NCBI GenBank assembly: GCA_019683695.1
Contig: JADGHX010000038.1
Location: 1 to 32,299 of the forward strand
Direction: 5' to 3'
DNA: 32,299 nucleotides
Source: Steroidobacteraceae bacterium
Lineage (GTDB): Bacteria > Pseudomonadota > Gammaproteobacteria > Steroidobacterales > Steroidobacteraceae
Shown here one piece after another: positions 17,298 to 26,035 of the stretch. Both the position numbers and the translations under genes were made by a program. A model generated the notes under the pieces. That model was not told where the DNA came from. It made no database searches and saw only the letters and a list, made by a program, of their open reading frames with translations. Each line of letters starts with the position of its first letter. Positions within the stretch are counted from its first letter, which is position 1.

Positions 17298-17316
17298 GCG
17301 ATTCCGGCGAGTTGAC

Positions 17317-17631
17317 TTAATCTGAAGGCCAGGGTCGAGGTGAGACGTCGGGCTGTGGCGCGGCCCCGCGCGGCCTCAGGTGCTGCTGCCGACTGCGCAG
17401 CACGGAGGTGTCGCGTACGCCGAGCTCACGCGCGATCGCGCGACTTAGCCGCTCGTCGCCTTGAGAGCGATCGATGGGGCGCACGTTGCCGGGTCGCCGC
17501 AGGGCCGGGAATGTCGAGCTGGCTGCGACGGGCGCAGGCGAATGAAGCACAAGTGGATTGCGATGTGAGCAGCGCCGCCGCCGGAGCCAGCATGGCGCGA
17601 GCAGCAGGATGACCGCGACGCGCGAAGACAT
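17317..17631 (-). CDS. Hypothetical small protein, possibly exported
   Basis: A 104-codon frame starts with an ATG and a short hydrophobic run (VAVILLLAPCW) after a single Arg, which could be a weak signal peptide, although the following Arg run is unfavourable. The C-terminal half has a helical segment (GDERLSRAIARELGVRDTSVL) that looks more protein-like than the rest. I do not recognise it. Overlapping frames on both strands are similarly long, as is usual in GC-rich DNA, so this may not be a gene. It would lie downstream of tag on the same strand, 131 bases away; it fills most of an otherwise empty 525-base gap (17238-17762). Confidence 0.3.
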   Translation of the reverse strand: MSSRVAVILLLAPCWLRRRRCSHRNPLVLHSPAPVAASSTFPALRRPGNVRPIDRSQGDERLSRAIARELGVRDTSVLRSRQQHLRPRGAAPQPDVSPRPWPSD

Positions 17632-17762
17632 TCTTTCGCCCCTGCAGTGTGTGATTGGTGTGCTCGAGCGCCGGCAGAGCGCGCGGGCTCAGGGGCTGCT
17701 GGGCCGACTGTGCAGCACGCCGCCCATCATGGCGCGCCAGCAAGAGCGCCGCCCGCCCGGAT

Positions 17763-18398
17763 CTATTTCGGCACGCTCTGCCGCGTGATCCAGCAACGCT
17801 GCTGGTGATCATCCACCAGCCCGACCGCCTGCATGTACGCGTAGCAAATGGTCGTGCCGACGAACCTGAAGCCGCGGCGCTTCAGGTCCTTGCTCATCGC
17901 GTCGCTTTCGCGCGTGGAGACCGGAAGCTCCTTCAACAGCTTCACGCGGCTGCGGCGAGGTGGCGGCGCGAACTGCCAGATGTATTTGTCGAACGTGCCG
18001 AACGCGGCGCGCGTTTCGAGGTAGGCACGCGCATTCTGCACGAACGCTTCCACCTTCAGCCGATTGCGCACGATGCCCGGGTCCGCGAGCAGTTGCTGCA
18101 TCTTGCGCGGCGTGTAGCGCGCCATCTTCCGGGCATCGAAGCCATCGAACGCCCGACGATAGGCCTCCCGCTTGCGCAAGATGGTGCTCCAGCTGAGCCC
18201 GGCCTGCGCACCCTCGAGACACAACATCTCGAACAGGTGCGTGTCGTCGTGAGAGGGTACGCCCCACTCCGTGTCGTGATAGTGAACGTACAGTGGATCC
18301 GTGCCGCACCAGGCACAGCGCCATTTGCCATCGGCGTGTCGCACGACGGCGCCACTTGCGGGTTGCACGGCCTCGTTCATCGACGTGATGTCTGCCAT
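17763..18398 (-). CDS. tag: DNA-3-methyladenine glycosylase I
   Basis: The 211-residue protein matches Tag, which removes 3-methyladenine from alkylated DNA. Visible features: the zinc site formed by C28 (in RCAWC), H41 (YHDTEWGVP) and a C-terminal His/Cys pair (VDDHQQRC); the catalytic-site segment [13 protein letters not shown] with the conserved Glu; and the C-terminal [18 protein letters not shown] motif. The N-terminus is about 24 residues longer than the E. coli protein, so the real start may be the ATG at codon 7 or later. It diverges from tex across 93 bases, so the two promoters lie back to back there. Confidence 0.94.
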   Translation of the reverse strand: MADITSMNEAVQPASGAVVRHADGKWRCAWCGTDPLYVHYHDTEWGVPSHDDTHLFEMLCLEGAQAGLSWSTILRKREAYRRAFDGFDARKMARYTPRKMQQLLADPGIVRNRLKVEAFVQNARAYLETRAAFGTFDKYIWQFAPPPRRSRVKLLKELPVSTRESDAMSKDLKRRGFRFVGTTICYAYMQAVGLVDDHQQRCWITRQSVPK

Positions 18399-18491
18399 TC
18401 GGCCGGCGGCGCTGTCAATGGGTTTCCTGCCCGCGCGGGCATTGTCACAATGCGCACCCGCATTGTCCCTTCACCGCATTCTTCAGGACGC

Positions 18492-20837
18492 ATGGCTGAC
18501 ACCGACTCCCGGCTCGCTCAAAAGATTGCTCGTACCATCGCCGCGGAGATCGGCGCCCAACCGGAGCAGACGGCTGCAGCCATCGCGCTGCTGGATGAAG
18601 GAGCAACCGTGCCGTTCATCGCGCGCTATCGCAAGGAAGTCACCGGCGGGCTGGACGACGCGCAGCTGCGCACGCTCGAAACGCGCCTCACGTATCTGCG
18701 CGAGCTCGAGGAACGCCGCGCCGCCGTGCTCGCCAGCATCGAGCAGCAAGGCAAGCTCACGGACGAGCTGCGCAAGGACATCGAAGCCGCAGACAGCAAG
18801 GCGCGCCTCGAAGACCTGTATCTCCCCTACAAGCCGAAGCGCCGCACGCGCGCGCAGATCGCGCGCGAAGCCGGCCTCGAGCCGCTTGCGGATGGCCTGC
18901 TGAACGACCCCACACAGGTGCCCGAGGCGCTCGCCGCCACGTTCGTGAATGCCGAGAAAGGCGTTGCGGATGCCAAGGCCGCGCTGGAAGGCGCACGCGC
19001 CATCCTGATGGAGCGCTGGGGTGAGAACGCCACGCTCATCGGCGAGCTGCGCACATGGCTCGACGAGGTGGGGCTCATTCACGCGCGCGTTGCCGAAGGC
19101 AAGGAAACCGAAGGCGTCAAGTACCGGGACTACTTCAACCACGTGGAGCCGCTCGCGAAGATTCCATCGCATCGCCTGCTCGCGCTGTTCCGTGCGCAGC
19201 GGGAGCAGATCCTTACGCTGGAGCTCGAACCCGGAGCAGACGTCGAAGCCGGCCATGCGCAGGCGGAGGCGCGCGTGGCACGTCACGCCGGTGTTGCGGA
19301 CCGCGGCCGCCCGGCGGATCGCTGGCTGCTGGATGCCTGCCGTCTCACATGGCGCGCCAAGCTGCACGTGCATCTGCAGCTCGATCTGTTCGCGCAGGCG
19401 CGCGAGCGCGCCGAGACCGAGGCCATCAAGGTGTTCGGCGAAAACCTGAAGGACCTGCTGCTCGCCGCGCCGGCCGGCCCGCGCGCCGTGCTGGGACTCG
19501 ACCCCGGCCTGCGCACAGGCGTGAAAGTTGCGGTGGTCGATCGCACCGGCAAGCTGGTCGCCACCGACACGATCTATCCGCATGCGCCCAAGAATCAGTG
19601 GGAACAGTCACTGCACACACTGGGCGCGCTTTGCGTGAAGCATTCCGTGGAGCTCATCGCCATTGGCAACGGCACGGCCTCTCGCGAGACCGACAAGCTG
19701 GCCGGCGAGCTGGTGAAGCGCCTGCCCGAGCTGCGCATGCAGAAGGTCGTGGTCAGTGAGGCGGGAGCCTCCGTGTACTCCGCCTCGGAGCTCGCCGCGA
19801 AGGAATTCCCGACGCTGGACGTGAGTCTGCGCGGCGCCGTGTCGATCGCGCGCCGGCTGCAGGACCCGCTTGCGGAGCTTGTGAAGATCGAACCGAAGGC
19901 CATCGGCGTCGGCCAGTACCAGCACGATGTAAACCCCGTGCGGCTGGCGAAAGCGCTCGATGCGCAGGTGGAAGACTGTGTGAACGCCGTGGGCGTGCAC
20001 GTGAACACGGCGTCCGCAGCGCTGCTGTCGCGCGTGGCCGGCCTCTCACCCAGCGTGGCGGAGAACATCATCCGCTATCGCGATGAGCATGGGCCGTTCC
20101 GCAACCGCAAGGCTCTTCTGGACGTGCCGCGGCTCGGGCCGAAGGTGTTCGAGCAATGCGCAGGCTTTTTGCGTATTGCGGATGGGGATGAGCCGCTCGA
20201 CGCCTCCGCTGTGCATCCCGAGGCTTATCCGGTGGTGGAGCGCATCGTGAAAAGCTGTGGGCGCGAGGTGAAGCAGCTCATGGGCGATGGCAACTATCTG
20301 CGCTCCCTGAAGCCGGAGATGTTCACGGACGAGAAGTTCGGCGTGCCCACCGTGCGGGACATCCTGAAGGAGCTTGAGAAGCCCGGCCGCGACCCGCGCC
20401 CCGAATTCAAGGCCGCGCGGTTTGCCGAAGGCGTCGAGGACCTGAAGGACCTCAAGCCCGGCATGATCCTCGAAGGCGTGGTCACCAACGTGGCCGCATT
20501 CGGCGCGTTCGTGGACATCGGCGTGCATCAGGACGGGCTCGTGCACATCTCGGCGCTCGCCGACACGTTCGTGAAGGATCCGCGGGATGTCGTGAAGGCC
20601 GGAGACATCGTGAAGGTGCGCGTGCTGGAGGTGGATCTGCAGCGCAAGCGCATCGCGCTCTCGCGGCGCCTCGAGGACAAGCCGCCGCCGGCCCGGCCGG
20701 GAAACGATGGCACCCGGGGCAATCGGGATGCGAACCGCGGGGGTCGCGGGCCGGTGAACGGGAACACACGGTTCAGGCACGAGCCGCTGAACAACGCCAT
20801 GGCGGAGGCCTTCGCGCGCGCACGGCGCGGGGGCTGA
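18492..20837 (+). CDS. tex: Tex family S1 RNA-binding protein
   Basis: The 781-residue protein has the full Tex layout: N-terminal helical domain ([16 protein letters not shown] then [20 protein letters not shown]), a YqgF/RNase H-like domain ([18 protein letters not shown] through [16 protein letters not shown]), helix-hairpin-helix repeats ([35 protein letters not shown]), and a C-terminal S1 domain (about 655-730: [20 protein letters not shown]). A basic, Gly/Asn/Arg-rich tail follows. Tex binds nucleic acid and affects transcription and stress tolerance in several bacteria. The ATG at 18492 was chosen because Tex homology starts there; the same frame stays open for a further 837 bases upstream, which is only antisense to tag. 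Confidence 0.95.
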   Translation: MADTDSRLAQKIARTIAAEIGAQPEQTAAAIALLDEGATVPFIARYRKEVTGGLDDAQLRTLETRLTYLRELEERRAAVLASIEQQGKLTDELRKDIEAADSKARLEDLYLPYKPKRRTRAQIAREAGLEPLADGLLNDPTQVPEALAATFVNAEKGVADAKAALEGARAILMERWGENATLIGELRTWLDEVGLIHARVAEGKETEGVKYRDYFNHVEPLAKIPSHRLLALFRAQREQILTLELEPGADVEAGHAQAEARVARHAGVADRGRPADRWLLDACRLTWRAKLHVHLQLDLFAQARERAETEAIKVFGENLKDLLLAAPAGPRAVLGLDPGLRTGVKVAVVDRTGKLVATDTIYPHAPKNQWEQSLHTLGALCVKHSVELIAIGNGTASRETDKLAGELVKRLPELRMQKVVVSEAGASVYSASELAAKEFPTLDVSLRGAVSIARRLQDPLAELVKIEPKAIGVGQYQHDVNPVRLAKALDAQVEDCVNAVGVHVNTASAALLSRVAGLSPSVAENIIRYRDEHGPFRNRKALLDVPRLGPKVFEQCAGFLRIADGDEPLDASAVHPEAYPVVERIVKSCGREVKQLMGDGNYLRSLKPEMFTDEKFGVPTVRDILKELEKPGRDPRPEFKAARFAEGVEDLKDLKPGMILEGVVTNVAAFGAFVDIGVHQDGLVHISALADTFVKDPRDVVKAGDIVKVRVLEVDLQRKRIALSRRLEDKPPPARPGNDGTRGNRDANRGGRGPVNGNTRFRHEPLNNAMAEAFARARRGG

Positions 20838-20859
20838 GCGCCGGAGCGGGAGCGCACGA

Positions 20860-21714
20860 GTGGCAGCGACGGTGGAACACAATGTCCTGTCACTCGCAAA
20901 CGGCGTGCGCATGCCGCGCCTGCTGTACGGCACGGCGTGGAAGAAGGAACGCACGGAGCACCTGGTGCGGCAGGCTATCCGCATCGGTTTTCGTGGCATC
21001 GACACGGCCTGCCAGCCGAAGCACTACAACGAAGCCGGCGTGGGCGCGGCCGTCATGCACGCATTAGGGGACGGGCTGCACCGAAGCGAGCTGTTCCTGC
21101 AGACGAAATTCACGCCGCGGTCGGGGCACGATCCCAAGCGCATTCCGTACGACCCCGACGCGAGCATTGCCACTCAGGTGGAGCAATCGTTCGCGGTCTC
21201 CTTGCGGAATCTGCGCACGGCGTATGTGGATTCCCTGCTGCTGCACTCGCCCTACCCGCGCGAGGCGCACACGGTTGAAGCCTGGCGGGCGATGGAAGGC
21301 ATCGTGGACCGTGGCGGCGCGAAGCAGATCGGCATCAGCAACTGCTACAGCCTGCGCACCTTGCGTGCCCTGTACGATGCGAGCCGCATCAAACCCGCTG
21401 TTCTGCAGAACCGGTTTTATGCAGAGACCGACTACGACGTTGCGCTCCGGGCGTTCTGCCGCGAACGCCGCATCGTGTACCAGAGCTTCTGGACGCTGAC
21501 CGCCAATCCTCACCTTCTGGCAGACGAGACAGTGCGGCTGCTCGCCATGAAGCACGGGCGCACACCTGCGCAGGTGCTGTTTCGATATCTCACACAAGTG
21601 GATGTCGTGCCGCTCACGGGCACCACCTCCGAGGCGCACATGCGGGAGGATCTGGCGATCTTCGAATTCGAGCTGACGGAAACCGAGATCAAAGCGATTT
21701 CGGCGTTGCTCTGA
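20860..21714 (+). CDS. Aldo/keto reductase
   Basis: The 284-residue protein is an AKR-type (beta/alpha)8 oxidoreductase using NADPH. The catalytic tetrad can be placed: D48 (GIDTACQ), Y56 (KHYNEAGVG), K83 (LQTKF) and H129 (LLLHSP). The cofactor-binding part includes IGISNCYSLRTL and a C-terminal HGRTPAQVLFRYLTQ and PLTGTTSEAHMREDL. The GTG start at 20860 has GGAGCGGGAG upstream. The DTACQPKHYNE loop is slightly longer than the usual DTA-x-x-Y-x-N-E. It starts 22 bases after tex, so co-transcription is possible. The substrate is unknown. Confidence 0.9.
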   Translation: MAATVEHNVLSLANGVRMPRLLYGTAWKKERTEHLVRQAIRIGFRGIDTACQPKHYNEAGVGAAVMHALGDGLHRSELFLQTKFTPRSGHDPKRIPYDPDASIATQVEQSFAVSLRNLRTAYVDSLLLHSPYPREAHTVEAWRAMEGIVDRGGAKQIGISNCYSLRTLRALYDASRIKPAVLQNRFYAETDYDVALRAFCRERRIVYQSFWTLTANPHLLADETVRLLAMKHGRTPAQVLFRYLTQVDVVPLTGTTSEAHMREDLAIFEFELTETEIKAISALL

Positions 21715-21843
21715 GCACCGCCGCGAATCCTCGCACCTTCGTCCGGCGCGCCCCGGACCGACGGCTCTGCGCCGGCGGGCAAGCGGCCAGCGCCTGGCAC
21801 CTGCATTGCTATGATCCCAACGACACACGTGTGGAGAGCGGCA

Positions 21844-22467
21844 ATGCACGAGCCACAATGGCTGACGATCGCGCGCGAGCTGCAGGCCATCGCGCAGACG
21901 GGGCTGGCCTTCACGCAGGATCGATTCGACCGGCTGCGCTACGAGCGCGTGCGCGAGCTGGCGGCGCAGCTTCTCGCCATGGGGTCGGATGCGCCGGTCG
22001 AGAAGATTCTCGACCTGCTGAAGGGCGAAACCGGCTACGCCACGCCGAAAGTGGACGTGCGGGGCGCGGCGTTCGTGGACGGCAAGGTGCTGCTCGTGCG
22101 GGAGATCAGCGATGGCGGGTGGACACTGCCGGGCGGCTGGGCGGATGTGAACCAGTCCGCCGCCGAGTGCGTTGTGCGGGAGATCTTCGAAGAGTCCGGC
22201 TTCGAAGCGCGCGCCCTCAAGCTCGCCGCCGTCCACGATTACCAGAAGAGCAATCACCCGCGGCGCCCGCTGCATTCGTCTTACAAGATGTTCTTCATTT
22301 GCGAGATCACCGGCGGCTCGGCGCGCCCGAGCGACGAAACGAGCGATGTCGGGTTCTTCGCGCGCGATGCGCTGCCGCCGCTGTCGCTGGGCAGGACGAC
22401 GCCCGCGCAGATCGAGCGCATGTTCGAGCACGCCGCCCACCCGGAGTGGCCCGCCGATTTCGATTGA
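21844..22467 (+). CDS. Nudix hydrolase with N-terminal helical domain
   Basis: The 207-residue protein has a Nudix_N_2-like N-terminal helical domain (IARELQAIAQTGLAFTQDRFD, then RLRYERVRELAAQLL) followed by a Nudix domain. The Nudix box reads GWADVNQSAAEC then VVREIFEESGF; the metal-binding R-E-x-x-E-E-x-G core is intact, but the first Glu position is Gln, as in some members of this subfamily. Such enzymes split nucleoside diphosphates linked to a sugar or other group. The ATG at 21844 was chosen as the start of homology; an in-frame ATG at 21811 would add 11 residues. It stands alone. Confidence 0.9.
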   Translation: MHEPQWLTIARELQAIAQTGLAFTQDRFDRLRYERVRELAAQLLAMGSDAPVEKILDLLKGETGYATPKVDVRGAAFVDGKVLLVREISDGGWTLPGGWADVNQSAAECVVREIFEESGFEARALKLAAVHDYQKSNHPRRPLHSSYKMFFICEITGGSARPSDETSDVGFFARDALPPLSLGRTTPAQIERMFEHAAHPEWPADFD

Positions 22468-22701
22468 GCGGCCTCTCGTGACGGGCGCCTGAAGCTCGCG
22501 CCACACTGAGCGGGGCGCCGTTGCGCGACGGGGTTCGGCGCACATGCGGCCGCTTACGGCGTGCCGCTTCCACATGACTCACCTGCCTGCCGGCCTTCTT
22601 CCGCCAATAGAACGCGCTTCCACGACCGCTGGCTTTCCAGGAGCACCTTCCGCCAATCCGCGTGCGAAAATGTGTGCCCTTCTGGACAGGGGTGCGATCA
22701 A

Positions 22702-23049
22702 GTGAAGGCGTTCACCATTTTTCACAACCCGAAGTGCAGCAAGAGCCGCGCGACCCTGGAGCTCCTGAAGGAGCGCGGCGTGCAACCGCAAGTCGTGGAG
22801 TATCTGAAGACGCCGCCGACCGCGGCTGAGCTGAAGGCCATCGTGGCGAAGCTCGGCATCCGGCCCGAAGACCTCGTGCGCAAGGGCGAGGCGGTCTACA
22901 AGGAAAATTACGCGGGCAAGACACTCACCGATGCGCAGTGGATCGAGGCGATGGTGCGGCACCCGATACTCATCGAGCGGCCCATCGTCATCCAGGGCGA
23001 CAAGGCCGTGCTCGGGCGGCCGCCAGAGAACGTTCTCGCCTTGCTGTGA
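22702..23049 (+). CDS. arsC: Arsenate reductase (glutaredoxin-dependent ArsC family)
   Basis: The 115-residue protein matches ArsC/YffB-like thioredoxin-fold reductases: FHNPKCSKSRATLELL with the nucleophile C12, VEYLKTPPTAAEL, a VRKGEAVY segment with the first conserved Arg, HPILIERPIVI with the second, and a C-terminal LGRPPENVL with the third. All three arginines that hold arsenate in E. coli ArsC appear to be present. The GTG start at 22702 has a GGACAGGGG sequence upstream; the frame is open further upstream without homology. No arsR, arsB or acr3 gene is nearby, so a general thiol-reductase role (as for YfgD-type paralogues) is also possible. Confidence 0.88.
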   Translation: MKAFTIFHNPKCSKSRATLELLKERGVQPQVVEYLKTPPTAAELKAIVAKLGIRPEDLVRKGEAVYKENYAGKTLTDAQWIEAMVRHPILIERPIVIQGDKAVLGRPPENVLALL

Positions 23050-23176
23050 CGGCTGGCGTTGCGCCAGTCAGCCTTGGGTCGTGCCCGCATTACGCTTGGG
23101 CACTGGGGAATTGCTGGCGATTTCTTTGAGCACGACGCGGGCTTGCGCGACCCCGAAGTGCGCTCGGAATTCACTT

Positions 23177-23218
23177 CGTCAATTTCAGAGCGGCCCCCGT
23201 CAATTTCAGAGCGGCCCC
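23177..23218. repeat. Tandem 21-bp direct repeat (two perfect copies)
   Basis: CGTCAATTTCAGAGCGGCCCC occurs at 23177-23197 and again immediately at 23198-23218. Spaced repeats of this general type (TCAATTT followed by GCGGCC) are reminiscent of the multiple terminal repeats of IS21-family elements, but no transposase is present. It may be a relic or a chance slippage product. Confidence 0.75.
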
Positions 23219-23310
23219 GCCCCGACTGCCATCGGAGCGGTGTCGCCGCTGCCGGTCATGGCAGGCCGATGCGATGAGCGAGTTCGTGCACCACGGCTCC
23301 CGATCCCACT

Positions 23311-23994
23311 TCAGTCCGCCAGTCGCGTCACCGCGCAGAAGGGCAGCTCCGCGCGCAGCCGAAACCCGAGTTTCTCGTACACGGCGATGGCGCGGCGGTT
23401 ATCGCTGTAGACGTGCAGGAACGGCGTGAGCCCGCGCGCGAGGGCGGCGTTGCCAATTTCCGCCACCAGCCGCTGCGCGTAACCGCGCCCGGCATGATCG
23501 GGATGCGTGCACACGCCGCTGATCTCCTGAAATCCCGGCACACGCAATCGCTCTCCGGCCATCGCAACGAGTTGCCCGTCCGAGTAGATGCCGATGTACC
23601 GGCCCATCTCCAGGGTGCGCGGGCGAAAGAACCCGGGAAAGACGAGCCCCGTCAGCGCGAGCATGTCCGCGCGATGCGGCTCGCCCAGCTCGATCCACTC
23701 CGGGCCGTCCCTCACGGACATGGGTTTCTCACAGACCATCTGCGGAAGCAGGCAGCGATTCTTCACGGCCCACCCCAGGCCCAGGTCGGGCAGCAGCCCG
23801 AGCAAATAGAGCGATTCGCCAGGCGTCACGAGGCGCGCAAGCTGCTCCGTTGCCGTCGCTGTGAGATCACCCACGCCGGCAAACGGCGCGACCTCGGGCA
23901 CATACCGGGCGGCAAGCTCGTCCCGCACACCCAGATGGGCCTGGTGGCTCGTGAGCGCTGCCCAGAAGGGGTTCTCCAGAGGCTGCGTGTTCAT
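23311..23994 (-). CDS. GNAT family N-acetyltransferase (FR47-like)
   Basis: The 227-residue protein has an N-terminal ~110 residues that resemble the FR47-like subgroup (GVGDLTATATEQLARL, GESLYLLG) and a C-terminal GNAT fold. The acetyl-CoA-binding motif A is GVCTHPDHAGRGYAQRL (about residues 160-176), followed by LHVYSDNRRAIAVYEKLGF, a typical motif B. The substrate is not known. The ATG at 23994 diverges from tyrS across 100 bases. Downstream, on the same strand, only a short unexplained frame and a 21-bp repeat are found before arsC. Confidence 0.9.
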   Translation of the reverse strand: MNTQPLENPFWAALTSHQAHLGVRDELAARYVPEVAPFAGVGDLTATATEQLARLVTPGESLYLLGLLPDLGLGWAVKNRCLLPQMVCEKPMSVRDGPEWIELGEPHRADMLALTGLVFPGFFRPRTLEMGRYIGIYSDGQLVAMAGERLRVPGFQEISGVCTHPDHAGRGYAQRLVAEIGNAALARGLTPFLHVYSDNRRAIAVYEKLGFRLRAELPFCAVTRLAD

Positions 23995-24094
23995 GGCTGC
24001 CTATCATGCGAGCGGGCTGCGCCCGATAGCAAAGCGGGCGCCGGCACACCAGTGGCTTTGCCAGCCTCCGCGGACCCAGTAGTCTTCGCCCCCC

Positions 24095-25372
24095 ATGCAC
24101 ATTCTCGATGAACTCGACGCTCGCGGCCTGGTCGCGGACGTCACGGATCGCGCCGGCCTTGCGGAGCTGTTGTCCCGCGGCCCTGTCCCCTTTTATGCGG
24201 GCTACGACCCCACCTCGCCGAGCCTGCACGTCGGCAATCTGGTGCCGGTGATTCTGCAGGTGCGACTGCAGCGCGCCGGGCACAAGCCCATCGTGCTCGT
24301 GGGCGGTGCAACCGGCATGGTGGGCGATCCATCCGGCAAGAGCGCCGAGCGCAATCTGCTTTCCGACGAAGTGTTGAATGCGAATCTCGCCGGCATCCGC
24401 TCGCAGCTTTCGCGCTTTCTCGACTTCGGGAGCGGCCCGACGGGCGCGGTGATGGTGAACAACGCCGACTGGACCCGCAATGTCACCTACCTCGAGTTCC
24501 TGCGGGACATCGGCAAGCACCTCACCGTCAACTACATGATGGCGAAGGACTCGGTGCGTGCCCGTCTCGAAGGTGAGGCGGGCATCAGCTACACCGAGTT
24601 CTCTTACATGCTGCTGCAGGCCTTCGATTTCGTGCACCTGTCGAAGGCATACGGCTGCCGGCTGCAGGTCGGCGGGTCGGATCAGTATGGCAACATCACG
24701 GCCGGCTGCGAGCTCTCGCGCAAGATGGGCGGCCCGCAGCTCTATGGGCTCACGGCACCGCTGCTGCTGGATTCCAGCGGGCAGAAGATGGGCAAGACGT
24801 CCACGGGCGAGCGTGTGTGGCTCGATGCCGAGCGAACGTCGCCGTACGCGTTCTATCAGTACTGGCTGAACGTCACGGACGAAGACGTTCCCCGTCTGCT
24901 GCGTTTGTTCTCGCTGCGCACGCTGGACGAGATCGAGGACATCCTGCGTTCACATGATGCGGACCGCAGTCAGCGCATCGCGCAGCGCGAGCTCGCGCGT
25001 GGCATGACGAGCTGGGTCCACGGCGAGAGCGAGGTCGCGCGGGTGGAGGAAGCCAGCCGCGTGATGTTCGGCGGCAGCCTCGAAGGCGTGAAGGAAAGCA
25101 CGCTCGCGTTGCTGGCCCAGGTGGTTCCCGTCGTTGACATTCCCCGCGCGGAGCTGGCGGCGGGCATCGGCATCGTCGATCTGCTCAGTCGCACGGTTGC
25201 GGATTCAAAAGGCGCCGCGCGTCGCCTCGTTCAGCAAGGTGGCGCGTATGTGAACAACCTGCGCATTGGAAATGTGGATCACAAGGTGACCACGGCGGAT
25301 CTCGTCACCCCCACCATGCTGGTCGTGCGCGGCGGCCGCAAGGACTACCGGCTCGTCCGGGTGAAAGACTGA
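24095..25372 (+). CDS. tyrS: Tyrosyl-tRNA synthetase
   Basis: The 425-residue protein has the normal length of bacterial TyrRS. The class I signature is PSLHVGNL (about 42-49), and the KMSKS-type loop is KMGKTSTG (from K231). Tyrosine-binding segments include FYAGYDPTS, YTEFSYMLLQAFDF and QVGGSDQYGNI. The C-terminal ~80 residues form an S4 RNA-binding domain (GAARRLVQQGGAYVNNLRI). The enzyme charges tRNA-Tyr. The ATG at 24095 is the only sensible start. It diverges from the acetyltransferase gene, and a weak terminator follows at 25432. Confidence 0.96.
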   Translation: MHILDELDARGLVADVTDRAGLAELLSRGPVPFYAGYDPTSPSLHVGNLVPVILQVRLQRAGHKPIVLVGGATGMVGDPSGKSAERNLLSDEVLNANLAGIRSQLSRFLDFGSGPTGAVMVNNADWTRNVTYLEFLRDIGKHLTVNYMMAKDSVRARLEGEAGISYTEFSYMLLQAFDFVHLSKAYGCRLQVGGSDQYGNITAGCELSRKMGGPQLYGLTAPLLLDSSGQKMGKTSTGERVWLDAERTSPYAFYQYWLNVTDEDVPRLLRLFSLRTLDEIEDILRSHDADRSQRIAQRELARGMTSWVHGESEVARVEEASRVMFGGSLEGVKESTLALLAQVVPVVDIPRAELAAGIGIVDLLSRTVADSKGAARRLVQQGGAYVNNLRIGNVDHKVTTADLVTPTMLVVRGGRKDYRLVRVKD

Positions 25373-25431
25373 GCATTCCAGAGCGTGCGCTGAGCTGCGC
25401 AGTGGCACGTCAGCATTCATCCGCGCTACGT

Positions 25432-25452
25432 GCGCGGTGAGCGCGCGCTTTT
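25432..25452 (+). terminator. Possible terminator of tyrS
   Basis: A short hairpin, GCGCG (25432-25436) and CGCGC (25442-25446) around GTGAG, is followed by GC and four T's. It lies 60 bases after tyrS. The stem is short, so this is weak. Confidence 0.3.
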
Positions 25453-25462
25453 CGAGGCACCA

Positions 25463-25491
25463 AAAAAGAAGGAAGGCCAGGGGCCTTCCTT
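25463..25491 (-). terminator. Rho-independent terminator of the EF-hand gene
   Basis: A perfect 10-bp inverted repeat, AAGGAAGGCC (25469-25478) and GGCCTTCCTT (25482-25491), with a 3-base loop, is followed on the minus strand by CTTTTTTGG. It lies about 38 bases downstream of the EF-hand stop. A second GC hairpin (25500-25516) sits between them. This is the clearest terminator in the window. Confidence 0.85.
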
Positions 25492-25528
25492 CCGGGGATG
25501 CCGCCGGGAGGGCGGCGGGGCGAGTGAT

Positions 25529-26035
25529 CTAGAGACCGGGGCCGCCGCGCATCATGCGCTTGCCCATCGGCGGGTGACCGGTCCTCAGCTCATCCGTGCT
25601 CAGCAGGCCGTCCTGGTTCGTGTCGAGCCGGTCGAAGTGCTCGGCCAGGCGCGGCATGCCGGCCTGTGCCTCGTCCTTCGAGAGCACGCCGTCGCCATTC
25701 GTGTCCGCCTGTTTGAAGCGCTCCTCGGCATGCTTTCGCATCTGCGCGCGACGCTCTGCCATCCGGGCCTCGTGCTCCTCGCGCCGCGCCTGCACCTCGT
25801 CCTGCGTGATGAGCCCGTCGTGGTTCGTATCGAAGGAGTCGAACAGCTGCGTGGTGCGTTGTTCCGCCGCCGCCTGGGCCTCGTCACGGCTGATCGCGCC
25901 GTCCTGATTCGTGTCGAGCCGCTTGAGCCAGTCACGGCCGTGCGGCCCTTCGTGGCCGGGAGCGGGAGCTTGGGCGAGCAGCACCGCCGGCGCGAGAGCC
26001 GCCATCGCTGCGAGCAGACAAAGGGGACGTTTCAT
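25529..26035 (-). CDS. Secreted EF-hand calcium-binding protein
   Basis: The 168-residue protein starts with a signal peptide (MKRPLCLLAAMAALAPAVLLA, cut near AQA). Four EF-hand loops follow: DTNQDGAISRDE (from residue 41), DTNHDGLITQDE, DTNGDGVLSKDE and DTNQDGLLSTDE. All four have the Asp/Asn and Gly-Ile/Leu-Glu pattern needed for calcium. A charged helical linker (EEHEARMAERRAQMRKHAEERF) separates pairs two and three. It is probably periplasmic and may buffer or sense calcium. A GGAG site lies 7 bases before the ATG. The upstream 306 bases separate it from the divergent argS. Confidence 0.93.
   Translation of the reverse strand: MKRPLCLLAAMAALAPAVLLAQAPAPGHEGPHGRDWLKRLDTNQDGAISRDEAQAAAEQRTTQLFDSFDTNHDGLITQDEVQARREEHEARMAERRAQMRKHAEERFKQADTNGDGVLSKDEAQAGMPRLAEHFDRLDTNQDGLLSTDELRTGHPPMGKRMMRGGPGL

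Noticed and set aside
17655-18491. Upstream extension of the tex frame (279 extra codons)
   Set aside because: It is antisense to tag, and Tex homology begins exactly at the ATG at 18492 with normal family length.
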